A stretch of DNA of 58,561 nucleotides from Verrucomicrobiota bacterium (GCA_023426435.1 JAFAAS010000040.1:1-58561), one strand, 5' to 3'; numbered from the stretch's first letter, positions 32,649 through 40,857 are shown. Translations and numbers: made by a program. The notes: generated by a model not told the origin, from the sequence alone.

Positions 32649-33634
32649 CGGGCGGGGCCCGCATTCGTTGTGGCGTCGCGGGCGTGGGATCGCTGGGGCA
32701 GCATCATGCGCGGATTTATGCGGCGATGCCGGAGGTGGAGTTTGTGGGAATTTTCGAGACGAGCGATGCGCGGGCGAAGGAGATTTGTGAGAAGTTTGGG
32801 TGTCGGCGGTTTGCGACGCTGGCGGAGCTCGGAGCGGCGTGCGATGCGGTGTCGATCGTGGTGCCGACGGATCGGCATGCGGAAGTGGCGGTGCCGCTGC
32901 TCGAGCAAGGGTGTCACTTGCTGATCGAGAAACCGCTTTGTGCGACGCTGGAAGAAGCGGAGCGCGTGCTGGCGGCGGCGCAGAAGGCGAACCGGTTGGT
33001 GCAGGTGGGGCACATCGAGCATTTCAATCCGGTGATGAGTTTCCTGGAGAAGCACATCGATCGCCCGGGCTACATCACGGCGGAGCGGCTGGCGCCGTAT
33101 CAGACGCGCGGGACGGAAGTCGGAGTTGTCCTGGATTTGATGATACACGACATCGGTGTCGTGCTGGCGTTGGTGAAATCGCCGATCCGGAAAATCGACA
33201 GCGTGGGGATCAGCGTGCTGTCGAAGACGGAGGACATTGCGAATGCGCGGATCGAGTTCGAGAACGGGTGCGTGGCGAATCTGAGCGCGAGCCGGATGAG
33301 CTTGAAGAAGAACCGGGAGATCCGGGTGTTTCAGGACAATGCGTATCTGTCGCTGGATTTCATGAACCAGAAAGGGCACCTGGTGAAGAAGAGCGATTTG
33401 ATCGCGTATGGGTTGAAGCTGAAGGTCGGGTTGGCGAAGCCGGGCGATGTGAGCTCGGTGCCGGTGCAGGATATTCCGATTGAGAAAGGCGAGCCGCTGG
33501 CGATCGAGTTGAAGAGTTTCGTGGAGAGCGTGGCGGCGCTGCAGCAGCCGAAGGTGGGAGCGGCGCTGGGGAAGAGTGCGCTGGAGGTGGCGATTACAGT
33601 GACGGAGCAGATCAAGAACGCGAAGAAGGGGTGA
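32609..33634 (+). CDS. Gfo/Idh/MocA family oxidoreductase next to lpxB
   Basis: A 341-aa cytoplasmic NAD(P)-dependent oxidoreductase: Rossmann motif CGVAGVGSLGQHHARIY (about 20-36), VVPTDRHAEVAVPLLEQG, the EKP motif LIEKPLCATLEEAE with the catalytic lysine and VLDLMIHDIGVVLAL with the H-D pair. Position directly before lpxB suggests a role in UDP-sugar metabolism for the cell envelope; GnnA (UDP-GlcNAc 3-oxidation for amide-linked lipid A) belongs to this family and is a possible identity, but no GnnB-type aminotransferase is next to it. The ATG at 32609 lies inside a dispersed repeat that codes for GTRNSKLGT, so the true start may be later. Confidence 0.87.
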   Translation: MGLLGTRNSKLGTAGGARIRCGVAGVGSLGQHHARIYAAMPEVEFVGIFETSDARAKEICEKFGCRRFATLAELGAACDAVSIVVPTDRHAEVAVPLLEQGCHLLIEKPLCATLEEAERVLAAAQKANRLVQVGHIEHFNPVMSFLEKHIDRPGYITAERLAPYQTRGTEVGVVLDLMIHDIGVVLALVKSPIRKIDSVGISVLSKTEDIANARIEFENGCVANLSASRMSLKKNREIRVFQDNAYLSLDFMNQKGHLVKKSDLIAYGLKLKVGLAKPGDVSSVPVQDIPIEKGEPLAIELKSFVESVAALQQPKVGAALGKSALEVAITVTEQIKNAKKG

Positions 33635-33640
33635 TGCGGA

Positions 33641-33704
33641 TGGCCGCAAAGAGGCGCGGAAGGCGCAAAGGAGGAACCACGAATGGACACGAATGAACAC
33701 GAAG
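33641..33704. repeat. GGCCGCAAAGAGGCGC unit followed by a CCACGAATGGACACGAAT unit
   Basis: 33641-33673 is a copy of the GGCCGCAAAGAGGCGCGGAA family also seen at 45587-45619 and 47143-47177. Directly after it 33675-33704 is a single CCACGAATGGACACGAAT copy as in 30505-30582. It occupies the spacer between the oxidoreductase and lpxB. Confidence 0.65.
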
Positions 33705-33750
33705 AGAAATGGAGATGCGGGCCGTCTTCGTGGTCTGAGGGAGAGATGGA

Positions 33751-34929
33751 ATGAGTGTTGAAAATTCGATCGCGCTGCCGGCGGCGAAAGGGACGGTGGA
33801 TTTGCTCGTGATTGCGGCGGAGCATTCGGGGGATGAGCATGCGGGGCGGATGGTGCGGGAAGTGATCGCGCGGCGGCCGGGGACGGTGGTGGCGGCGTTG
33901 GGCGGGCCGCGGTTGAAGGCGGCGGGGGCGCAGTTGTTGAAGGATCTCACGGCGTCGTCGGCGATGGGCTTCGCGGTGGTGGCGAAGATTTCGTATTACA
34001 AGAAACTGATCGCGGAGATCGTGCGGTGGATCGGCGAGCATCGGCCGCGCGCGGTGTGTTTTGTGGATTCGTCGGGATTGAACCTGCGGATTGCGGAGCG
34101 GTTGTTTGCGCGTGGGATTTCGGCGAAGGCGGGTGGGACCGTGAAGACGCTGTATTATATTAGTCCGCAAGTGTGGGCGTCGCGGGCGGGGCGGCGGTTC
34201 AAGATGGCGGAGCATCTGGATGGGCTGGCGTCGATTTTTCCCTTCGAGCGTAGCGTGTATGCGGATACGAAGCTGCCGGTGACCTTTGTGGGGCATCCCT
34301 TCGTGACGGCGGATTATGCGGCGCCGGTGAGTTACGATCCGGACGGGCCGGTGTTGTTGTTGCCGGGGAGCCGTCGCGGGCCGGTGGGGCGGATTTTTCC
34401 GGTGTTGGTGGAAGCGTTTGAGCGGGCGGGTGGAGGGCGCGACGCGGTGGTGCTTTATCCGAGTGAGGAGATTCGGCGGGTGGTGGAGGCGGAGTTGTCG
34501 CGGCGGGCGGACCGAGGGAGCAGTGCACTTCGGGTGAAACTCGTGAAAGTGGAGCAGGCGACGGAGCCGGTGAAGGCGGCGGCGGTGTTGACGACGAGCG
34601 GGACGATGTCGATGCACTGCGCGCTCGCGGGGATTCCGGGGGCGATCACGTATCGGACGGATGCGTTGACGTATGCGATCGGGCGAATGGTGGTGAAAGT
34701 GAAGTTCATCGGGATCGCGAATTTACTGCTGGGCGAGGAGATGTATCCGGAGTTCGTGCAAGGCGCGGCGACGCCGGAGGCGCTGGCGAAGGAGTTGCGC
34801 GCGGCGTTGGAAGAGGCGGCCCGGCGGGAGCGGACGGCGTTGCAGGCGCGGCGGTTGCGGGAGTTGTTGAACGAACGGGCGGAAGGAAGCGCGGCGGAAT
34901 GGCTGTTGCGCGAAAGCGGCCTGGCGTGA
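33751..34929 (+). CDS. lpxB: Lipid-A-disaccharide synthase
   Basis: A 392-aa GT19 glycosyltransferase. Seen: LVIAAEHSGDEHAGRMV (N-terminal loop of LpxB), YYISPQVWASRAGRRFKM, PFERSVY, FVGHPF, LLLPGSRRGPVGRIFPVL and the donor-site segment TTSGTMSMHCALAGIPGAITY. It joins UDP-2,3-diacylglucosamine and lipid X to the lipid A disaccharide at the inner membrane, showing that the organism makes lipopolysaccharide. ATG at 33751 is preceded by GAGGGAGAGATGGA, which offers a ribosome site. It is in a run lolC-lolD-oxidoreductase-lpxB of outer-membrane biogenesis genes. Confidence 0.94.
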   Translation: MSVENSIALPAAKGTVDLLVIAAEHSGDEHAGRMVREVIARRPGTVVAALGGPRLKAAGAQLLKDLTASSAMGFAVVAKISYYKKLIAEIVRWIGEHRPRAVCFVDSSGLNLRIAERLFARGISAKAGGTVKTLYYISPQVWASRAGRRFKMAEHLDGLASIFPFERSVYADTKLPVTFVGHPFVTADYAAPVSYDPDGPVLLLPGSRRGPVGRIFPVLVEAFERAGGGRDAVVLYPSEEIRRVVEAELSRRADRGSSALRVKLVKVEQATEPVKAAAVLTTSGTMSMHCALAGIPGAITYRTDALTYAIGRMVVKVKFIGIANLLLGEEMYPEFVQGAATPEALAKELRAALEEAARRERTALQARRLRELLNERAEGSAAEWLLRESGLA

Positions 34930-34978
34930 GCCTTGGGGCTGGCGGCGCGCGGGCGGTTGATCAACGTGTGAGTCGCAG

Positions 34979-37900
34979 ATGATGACGCCGCGGCGAAGAC
35001 TTCGACTGCCTGGGATGACGCCTGCGGCGGTGTTTCTTTTGGGCGCGCTGCTGACCTTTGCGGCGTGGCGGAATACGGAGCGACTGTTGCAAGAGCAGGA
35101 GGCGGCGAGATTTGGGCGCGCGTCGGATCGCGTGTTGGAAGCGGTGAAGAGACGGTTCGATGCGACGGAGGAGGCGCTGGTGGCGGCGCGGGCGCTGGTG
35201 TCGAATGAGCCGGACCTGGGGCGGGAACGCTGGGCGCGGTTTGTGGCCTCGATGAGGCCCTTTTTCGACGACGGCGTGGTGGGTTTGGGAATTGCGCGGC
35301 GGGTTGCGCGGGAATCGTTGACGGAGTGGGAGGAAAGATTGCGCCGCGAGCTCGGGACGGACGTGGCGGTGCAGCGGGAAGGGGCGGGAGCGAACGTGTA
35401 TTTGGTGACGGCGATGGAGCCGCTCGTGAGAAACCCCGGGGCGGTGGGGAAGGACATCGGTGCGGGCATAACGCGGCGGGAGGCGGCGGAACGGGCGATG
35501 CGGTCGGGGGCGGCCGTGCTGACGAAACGGATACGCTTGATCGAAGGAGGAGGACGTGTGCCCGGATGCCTGTTGTTGCTGCCGTTTTACCGTGACGAAG
35601 GGGTGCCGGCGACGGAGCCGGCGCGGCTCGCGATGCTGGAAGGCTGGGTGTATGCGTCGTTGCGGATTGATCAGATCATGCGCGGCGTGGCGGACGAGCA
35701 GCTGGACCTGCGAGCGTTCGAAGGGGAAAGGAAGGCGGCGGAGACGCTGCTGTTTACGTCGACGCCGAACGCGGCCAACGGCTCGCCGACCTTCGTGCAG
35801 ACGGTGCCGTTGCCGGTGCACGGGCAAGTGTGGACCCTGGAGATTGCGACGAACGATTTGTTCGATCGGCGCGGCGAGCGGGGCCTTCCCTGGGCGGTGT
35901 TGGGGTGCGGGTTGGGATTGAGCGGATTGGCGGCGGCGTTTGCGGGGACGCTGTTGCGCTCGCGCAGCCGCGCGTGGAGCGAGATGGAGCGGGTGACGAG
36001 CACGCTGCAGCGGACGGAAGTGGAGTCGCGCAAGCTCGCGTTGGTGGCGAGCAAGACGGCGAGCGGCGTGGTGTTGATGGACCGGGAGTGGCGGGTGGAG
36101 TGGGTGAACGAGGCGTTCACGCGCTTGTTTGGATACACGTTGGACGAGATGCGCGGACGGCGGGTGAACGAAGTGCTGAGCGGTCCGGAAACGGACGAAA
36201 CGGTGTTTGCCCGGCTGGAGAGCACAGTGGGGACGGGGGAGGCGTTTCGGTGTGAGATTCTCAACTATACGAAAGCGGGGGAGAAACGCTGGGTGGAGCT
36301 GGACCTCCAGCGATTGACGGATTCGCACGGGCAGTTGATCGGCTACATGGGGTTGCAGCTGGATGTGACGGCGCGGCGGGCGGCGCAGCAGGAGCTGACG
36401 AAGCGGGAGGCGCAGCTGCGTTTTATTCTGAACGCGATGCCGATCGGTGTGACCTGGACGGACGATTCGGAGGGACGCGCGTATTGGTTCAACGACGGGA
36501 TGTTTCAGATCAGCGGACTGACGCCGGGTCCGGACGTGACCTACGAGGATTTTCATAAAGTCAGTTATCCGGAGGATGCGGCGCGGCAGGAGGCCGAGTA
36601 TCAGCGGATCAAGGCCGGGGGCGGGGATGAGTTTACGCTGGAGAAACGGTATCGTCGACCGGACGGCCGCGACGTGTGGGTGGTGTTGACGGCGCGGGTT
36701 TATCGGGGGCCGGATGGGAGGATCGAGCAGGAGGTGGCGACGGTGGTGGACATCACGGAACGGAAGCGGCAGGCGGATGAACTGCGCGAGGCGCGGGATG
36801 CGGCGGAGCGGGCGAACAAGGCGAAGAGCGAGTTTCTCGCGACGATGAGCCACGAGATTCGCACGCCGATGAACGGCGTGATCGGGATGACGAATCTGTT
36901 GCTGGACACGGCGCTGACGTCACAGCAACGCGAATACGCGGAGACGATCCGGCTGAGCGGCGAAGCGCTGCTGACGATCATCAACGACATCCTCGATTTC
37001 TCGAAGATCGAGTCGGGGCATTTGCAGCTGGAGGAGGAGCCGTTCGAGCTGCGCGGGTGCGTGGAAAGCGCGCTCGATCTGCTGGCGCCGCGGGCGGCGG
37101 AGAAGCAGATCGATCTGCTTTACGAGATTGCGGACGGCGTGCCGGGGAGGTTGCGCGGCGATGCGACGCGGCTGCGGCAGATCCTGGTAAACCTGTTGGG
37201 CAATGCGGTGAAGTTTACGGCGGAAGGCGAGGTGGTGGTGAGCGTGAAAGCGGAGCCGGTGGAGTCCGGGCGGACGCGGCTGACCTTCGCGGTGACGGAC
37301 ACGGGGATCGGGATTCCGGCCGAGGGGTTGCCGCGATTGTTTCGGTCGTTTTCGCAAGTGGATGCGTCGACGACGCGGAAGTTTGGCGGGACGGGATTGG
37401 GTCTGGCGATCAGCAAGCGGCTGGCGGAGATGATGGGTGGAGAGATGTGGGTGGAGAGCGAAGCGGGGAAAGGATCGACGTTTCGGTTTTCGGTGACGGT
37501 TGGAGTCGAGGCGAGCCGGCCGCGGCCGTATGTGGCGAGCGGGCGTTCGCAGGTTAGCGGGAAGCGGCTGCTCGTGGTGGACGACAATGCGACGAGCCGG
37601 CGGATTTTGACGACGATGGCGGGAGGTTGGGAGATGGTGGTGCGCGCGGCGTCGACGGGGGCGGAGGCGTTGCGCTGGCTGGATGAAGGAGTGGAGTTCG
37701 ACGTGGGGATTCTCGACATGCAGATGCCGGAAATGGACGGCGTCATGCTGGCGAGAGCGATCCGGGCGCGGCGGGATGCGGAGCGGCTGCCGTTGGTGTT
37801 GTTGTCGTCGGTGGGGCAGCGGGAGACGATAGGCGAGCGGGAGTTGTTTGCGGCGGCGTTGAGCAAGCCGGCGAAGCCCTCGCAGGTCCTGGAGGTGTTG

Positions 37901-38386
37901 ACGCGGTTGGTGGGGGTAAAGGGCGAGGTGAAGGAAGGGCGCGAGGAGCCGGAGAACGCGGAGGAAATGCGCGGTGGGGGCGCTGCGCCTCCGTCGGCGA
38001 GGCGGAAGGAGCGGGTGTTGCTGGCGGAGGATAATCGCGTGAACCAGAAAGTGGCGCTGCTGATGTTATCAAAACTTGGATACGAGGCAGATGTGGCGAC
38101 GAACGGGCGCGAGGTGCTGGAGGCGGTGAGGCGGCGTCGTTATGAAGTGATTTTGATGGATGTGCAGATGCCGGAGATGGACGGATTGGAGGCGGCGCGG
38201 AAATTGGCGGAGGAGAACGGTGGCGAGCGGCCGTGGATCATCGCGGTGACGGCGAACGCGATGCTGGGCGATCGCGAACGGTGCATCGAAGCGGGGATGG
38301 ACGATTATCTGACGAAGCCGATTCGGCCGGAGGAGTTGGAGGAGGCGTTGGAGCGGGTGAGGGTTAGGGGGCGCGAGGGGCGTTAA
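34979..38386 (+). CDS. Hybrid sensor histidine kinase: CHASE-PAS-PAS-HisKA-HATPase-REC-REC
   Basis: An 1135-aa membrane kinase. TM1 (AVFLLGALLTFAAW, about 13-26), CHASE extracellular sensor (about 60-290), TM2 (GLPWAVLGCGLGLSGLAAAF), two PAS domains with PAC tails (about 345-470 and 475-600), HisKA with phospho-acceptor SEFLATMSHEIRTPMNGV, HATPase with N-box RQILVNLLGNAVKF and G boxes DTGIGIP and GGTGLGLAISKRL, then two receivers: LVVDDNATSRRIL with LDMQMPEMDG and LLAEDNRVNQKVAL with MDVQMPEMDGLEAA and final KPIRP. The linker between receivers carries an in-frame REP (37969-37993, residues RGGGAAPP). The stop TAA lies in the 39-bp repeat that flanks the RAYT gene. Signal and output unknown; no partner regulator is adjacent. 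Confidence 0.93.
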   Translation: MMTPRRRLRLPGMTPAAVFLLGALLTFAAWRNTERLLQEQEAARFGRASDRVLEAVKRRFDATEEALVAARALVSNEPDLGRERWARFVASMRPFFDDGVVGLGIARRVARESLTEWEERLRRELGTDVAVQREGAGANVYLVTAMEPLVRNPGAVGKDIGAGITRREAAERAMRSGAAVLTKRIRLIEGGGRVPGCLLLLPFYRDEGVPATEPARLAMLEGWVYASLRIDQIMRGVADEQLDLRAFEGERKAAETLLFTSTPNAANGSPTFVQTVPLPVHGQVWTLEIATNDLFDRRGERGLPWAVLGCGLGLSGLAAAFAGTLLRSRSRAWSEMERVTSTLQRTEVESRKLALVASKTASGVVLMDREWRVEWVNEAFTRLFGYTLDEMRGRRVNEVLSGPETDETVFARLESTVGTGEAFRCEILNYTKAGEKRWVELDLQRLTDSHGQLIGYMGLQLDVTARRAAQQELTKREAQLRFILNAMPIGVTWTDDSEGRAYWFNDGMFQISGLTPGPDVTYEDFHKVSYPEDAARQEAEYQRIKAGGGDEFTLEKRYRRPDGRDVWVVLTARVYRGPDGRIEQEVATVVDITERKRQADELREARDAAERANKAKSEFLATMSHEIRTPMNGVIGMTNLLLDTALTSQQREYAETIRLSGEALLTIINDILDFSKIESGHLQLEEEPFELRGCVESALDLLAPRAAEKQIDLLYEIADGVPGRLRGDATRLRQILVNLLGNAVKFTAEGEVVVSVKAEPVESGRTRLTFAVTDTGIGIPAEGLPRLFRSFSQVDASTTRKFGGTGLGLAISKRLAEMMGGEMWVESEAGKGSTFRFSVTVGVEASRPRPYVASGRSQVSGKRLLVVDDNATSRRILTTMAGGWEMVVRAASTGAEALRWLDEGVEFDVGILDMQMPEMDGVMLARAIRARRDAERLPLVLLSSVGQRETIGERELFAAALSKPAKPSQVLEVLTRLVGVKGEVKEGREEPENAEEMRGGGAAPPSARRKERVLLAEDNRVNQKVALLMLSKLGYEADVATNGREVLEAVRRRRYEVILMDVQMPEMDGLEAARKLAEENGGERPWIIAVTANAMLGDRERCIEAGMDDYLTKPIRPEELEEALERVRVRGREGR
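37969..37993 (-). repeat. Diverged REP inside the histidine kinase
   Basis: GCGCGGTG-GGGG-CGCTGCGC-CTCC: the outer four base pairs and the foot are kept, the inner stem has decayed. Read in the same phase as the copy in rsmB (RGxGxAPP), the phase that avoids the TGA. Confidence 0.7.
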
Positions 38387-38415
38387 TTGCGCGGTGAGGG
38401 CACCGCGCCTCCATC
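38377..38415. repeat. Left 39-bp direct repeat flanking the RAYT gene
   Basis: Identical over 39 bases to 38927-38965. It consists of GGGGCGTTAATT, the REP GCGCGGTG-AGGG-CACCGCGC-CTCCAT (38389-38414) and a C. Other REP copies in the window do not share the GGGGCGTT part. It holds the stop codon of the histidine kinase (TAA 38384-38386). Confidence 0.93.
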
Positions 38416-38430
38416 GGCGGAGTTGTGAGC

Positions 38431-38455
38431 ATGGAGGGCGGGTGCCCTCACCCGC
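38431..38455 (+). repeat. Inverted REP variant abutting the RAYT stop codon
   Basis: ATGGAG-G-GCGGGTG-CCCT-CACCCGC, opposite in orientation to the REP at 38389-38414 and 16 bases from it. With that copy it makes a BIME-like pair immediately downstream of the transposase gene. Confidence 0.85.
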
Positions 38456-38458
38456 AGG

Positions 38459-38911
38459 TTAGAAGCGGATGGAGTGGATTTCTCCCTGCCACGGCCATTC
38501 GCCCGATGTTGCGACGAGATTCTTTCGGACAGGATTCTCGCTCACGTAGTCCCATTTTTCCGAATAGCTATCGGGCGAACGAATGAAATGGTCGAAGTAG
38601 TCGGGCTGCCAAATTGGGCCGGGAGCAGTCAGGGCTCGGGAGAGTTCGCGAGAGGAGATGGATTTCCCGGCCTTGACCCACTGTGCGAGAGGCTTGGCGA
38701 GTCGGGTAGGACGCGCGAAAAGGTGAACGTGATCAGGCATCAGCAGGTAGCGACCAATGAACCAACCGTCGATTTCGGCTGATCGAGTCCAGATCGCGGA
38801 CAGGATTGCGTGAGCGGAGGAGTTGGCGAGTAGCGCGCGGCGGCTGGCGATGCAGGCGGTGATGAAGTAAAGCGGGTCGCGGTCGAAGGGGCGCAAATGG
38901 GGAAGGCGCAT
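38459..38911 (-). CDS. REP-associated tyrosine transposase (RAYT, Y1/HUH family)
   Basis: A 150-aa single-domain Y1 transposase. Seen: YFITACIASRRALLAN at the N-terminus, the HUH motif in LLMPDHVHLFARPT, VKAGKSISSREL, WQPDYFDHFIRSPDSYSEKW and the tail YVSENPVRKNLVATSGEWPW with the candidate catalytic tyrosine in DSYSEKWDYV. RAYTs are domesticated IS200/IS605 relatives that cut and move REP hairpins with a GGAG/GTAG foot, exactly the repeats that surround this gene. It ends four bases from an inverted REP, and both sides carry the same 39-bp repeat. The frame is intact, so the enzyme may be active. ATG at 38911 gives the standard beginning of the family. Confidence 0.92.
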   Translation of the reverse strand: MRLPHLRPFDRDPLYFITACIASRRALLANSSAHAILSAIWTRSAEIDGWFIGRYLLMPDHVHLFARPTRLAKPLAQWVKAGKSISSRELSRALTAPGPIWQPDYFDHFIRSPDSYSEKWDYVSENPVRKNLVATSGEWPWQGEIHSIRF

Positions 38912-38926
38912 GACCGAATGACGAAC

Positions 38927-38965
38927 GGGGCGTTAATTGCGCGGTGAGGGCACCGCGCCTCCATC
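38927..38965. repeat. Right 39-bp direct repeat flanking the RAYT gene
   Basis: Exact copy of 38377-38415, offset by 550 bp. It includes the REP at 38939-38964 and codes on the minus strand for the HemA tail GGAVPSPRN and the hemA stop codon (TTA at 38933-38935). Confidence 0.93.
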
Positions 38966-40009
38966 AGAGGGGGTGGGGGCGGGGAGGCGGGGTTGGATTT
39001 GTTTCCAGAGGGCTTCGGCGCGTTCGGCGAGGAGGGCGCGGCATTTGGCGAGCTCGGCTTCGCGGGCGGCGCGGTTTTCGTCGGCGATCTTCGCGAGGTC
39101 GTCGAGGTTGTAGAGGAAGACGTTTTGAAGATGGGCGACGGAGGCGTCGACGTCGCGGGGAAGGGCGAGGTCGATGAAGAAAAGCGGACGCGCGGGGCGT
39201 TTGCTCATCGCGGCTTTCACGGCGTCGCGCGAGACAACGGTGCCTGGCGCGGACGTGGAGCAGACGACGACGTCGAATTCGCCGAGGCGGGCTTCGCGTT
39301 GTTCGAACGGCATGGCGCTGGCGCCGAGAGCGGTGGCGAGCTCCATGGCGCGTTCGAGACGGCGGCTGGCGACGGTGAGACTGCCGGCTTCGCGGCTGCG
39401 GAAAGCCTTGGCGGTTTTCTCGCCGATGTCGCCGGCGCCGAGCAGGAGGATGCGCGTGGAGGCGAGTTCGCCGAAGATGGTTTGGGCGAGATCGACGGCA
39501 ACGTTGGCAACGCTCACGTGGCCTTCGGTGATGGCGGTGTGAGAGCGAACGTGTTTCGCGGCTTGGAAAGCTTTTTGGAAGACGCGGTTGAGGACGGGGC
39601 CGGTGTGGCCGCGGGATTGGGCGAGGGCGTAGGCGTCTTTGACCTGGCCGAAGATTTCGGTTTCGCCGACCATCTGGGAGTCGACGCCGGCGGCGACCTC
39701 GAGGAGGTGGTGAAGCGCGGCGGGACCGCGGAGGTGGAGACGGAAGCGTTCGAACTCGGCGGGATCGACGTTTTGTTGGGCGCAGAAGGCGGCTTGAACC
39801 TGGGCGACGGCGGCGGGATCGCTGGCGACGCCGTAGAATTCGATGCGGTTGCAGGTGTTGAGCAGCGTGAACTCGCGGACGGTGCCGAGTTGCGCGAGCT
39901 GGCGGGAGAAACGCGTGGCCGCGTCGGCATCGAGCGACAACCGCTCGCGGACGGCGAGCGGGGTGGTGTGATGCGTGGCGCCGAGAACGAAGAACGCTTC
40001 CTGGCTCAT
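38933..40009 (-). CDS. hemA: Glutamyl-tRNA reductase
   Basis: A 358-aa enzyme that reduces glutamyl-tRNA to glutamate-1-semialdehyde, the first step of C5 tetrapyrrole synthesis. Seen: LGATHHTTPLAVRERLS, the active-site cysteine in TLLNTCNRIEFYG, EVAAGVDSQMVGETEIFGQVKDAY, the NADPH-binding LLLGAGDIGEKTAKAF and FIDLALPRDVDASV. The family is usually about 415-430 aa; the C-terminal dimerisation helices are short here and the last residues (GGAVPSPRN) are encoded by a REP, so the C-terminus may have been cut back by the repeat. The ATG overlaps the end of the CcsA-like gene by four bases, indicating a coupled operon. Confidence 0.94.
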   Translation of the reverse strand: MSQEAFFVLGATHHTTPLAVRERLSLDADAATRFSRQLAQLGTVREFTLLNTCNRIEFYGVASDPAAVAQVQAAFCAQQNVDPAEFERFRLHLRGPAALHHLLEVAAGVDSQMVGETEIFGQVKDAYALAQSRGHTGPVLNRVFQKAFQAAKHVRSHTAITEGHVSVANVAVDLAQTIFGELASTRILLLGAGDIGEKTAKAFRSREAGSLTVASRRLERAMELATALGASAMPFEQREARLGEFDVVVCSTSAPGTVVSRDAVKAAMSKRPARPLFFIDLALPRDVDASVAHLQNVFLYNLDDLAKIADENRAAREAELAKCRALLAERAEALWKQIQPRLPAPTPSDGGAVPSPRN

Positions 40010-40857
40010 CGCGGCACGACGTGATCGGGCGCGGGCAGCGCGGGCGGATGACGGCTGGCGTCGACGGGTCCGAGCGACATGAGGGCGGCGCCGAAGAGGG
40101 CGAGGCAGGTCCAGGCGAAGCGTTTCGCGAGGAGCTGTCCGCCGAGGCGAAGCGCGAGGGCGACGGAGTAGGCGAGCCAGAGGGCGACGGTGAAGAGGAG
40201 TTTGGTGAGGTTGACGGTGTCGAAATCGCGGAGCCAGTAAACGGCGCCGCCGATGAGAGAGGCGGTCATGAGCACGACGCCGGCGACGAGGAGGCGCAGG
40301 CTGATGTGATCGAGTTCGATGATGGACGGAAGAAAGGAGAACCAGCCGCCGAGGTGTTTGGATTTCAGCGAGTGGTGGCGAAGCACGAGCATGAGCGCGG
40401 TGAGGGCGAGCAGCGCGAAGACCCCGTAGCTGAAAAGCGCGAGGGAGGCGTGGAGTTCGATCCAGGGATTGCCGCCGAAAATTTGGGTGCGACGGGTGGC
40501 GTCCCAAGCGGGAATGGCGAGCGAAGTGACGGTGAGGACCGCGGCGAGGCAGGACGTGAAAAAGCCGAGAAGGCTGAGGCGAAAGGTCACGCCCAGGACG
40601 AGGTAGAGCGTGGTGGCGGACCAGGCGGTGAATTGGAAGATCTCGAACATGTTGCCCAGCGGGCAACCGCCTACGGCTTTTCCGCGGGCGTAGAGACCGA
40701 GGAGGTGGCAGATGTAGCCGAAGGCGATGATGAGATTGATGGCGGCGTTGGACTGACGTGTGCCGCGCAGGAGCGAAATCGTGCCGAGGATCAGGCCGGC
40801 CAGGTAGCAGGCGGCGGCGATCCAAATCCAAGTGCGATCATGGAGTCCGGCGAACAT
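40006..40857 (-). CDS. CcsA/HemX-like cytochrome c assembly membrane protein
   Basis: A 283-aa integral membrane protein with about eight hydrophobic segments. GGCPLGNMFEIFQFTAW and NPWIELHASLALFSYGVFALLALTALM are typical of the CcsA/HemX group, with conserved histidines in ELHAS and in the later membrane segment. HemX sits before hemA in many bacteria and influences glutamyl-tRNA reductase level; CcsA handles haem for c-type cytochromes. Coupling to hemA (ATGA overlap at 40006-40009) supports the HemX role. Start ATG at 40857. Confidence 0.88.
   Translation of the reverse strand: MFAGLHDRTWIWIAAACYLAGLILGTISLLRGTRQSNAAINLIIAFGYICHLLGLYARGKAVGGCPLGNMFEIFQFTAWSATTLYLVLGVTFRLSLLGFFTSCLAAVLTVTSLAIPAWDATRRTQIFGGNPWIELHASLALFSYGVFALLALTALMLVLRHHSLKSKHLGGWFSFLPSIIELDHISLRLLVAGVVLMTASLIGGAVYWLRDFDTVNLTKLLFTVALWLAYSVALALRLGGQLLAKRFAWTCLALFGAALMSLGPVDASRHPPALPAPDHVVPR

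Noticed and set aside
40655..40685. Hairpin GTTGCCC-AGC-GGGCAAC followed by CGCCTAC in the CcsA-like gene, resembling a GTAG REP
   Set aside because: The sequence codes for the conserved CPLGN motif of the protein family, so the inverted repeat is explained by coding constraint.
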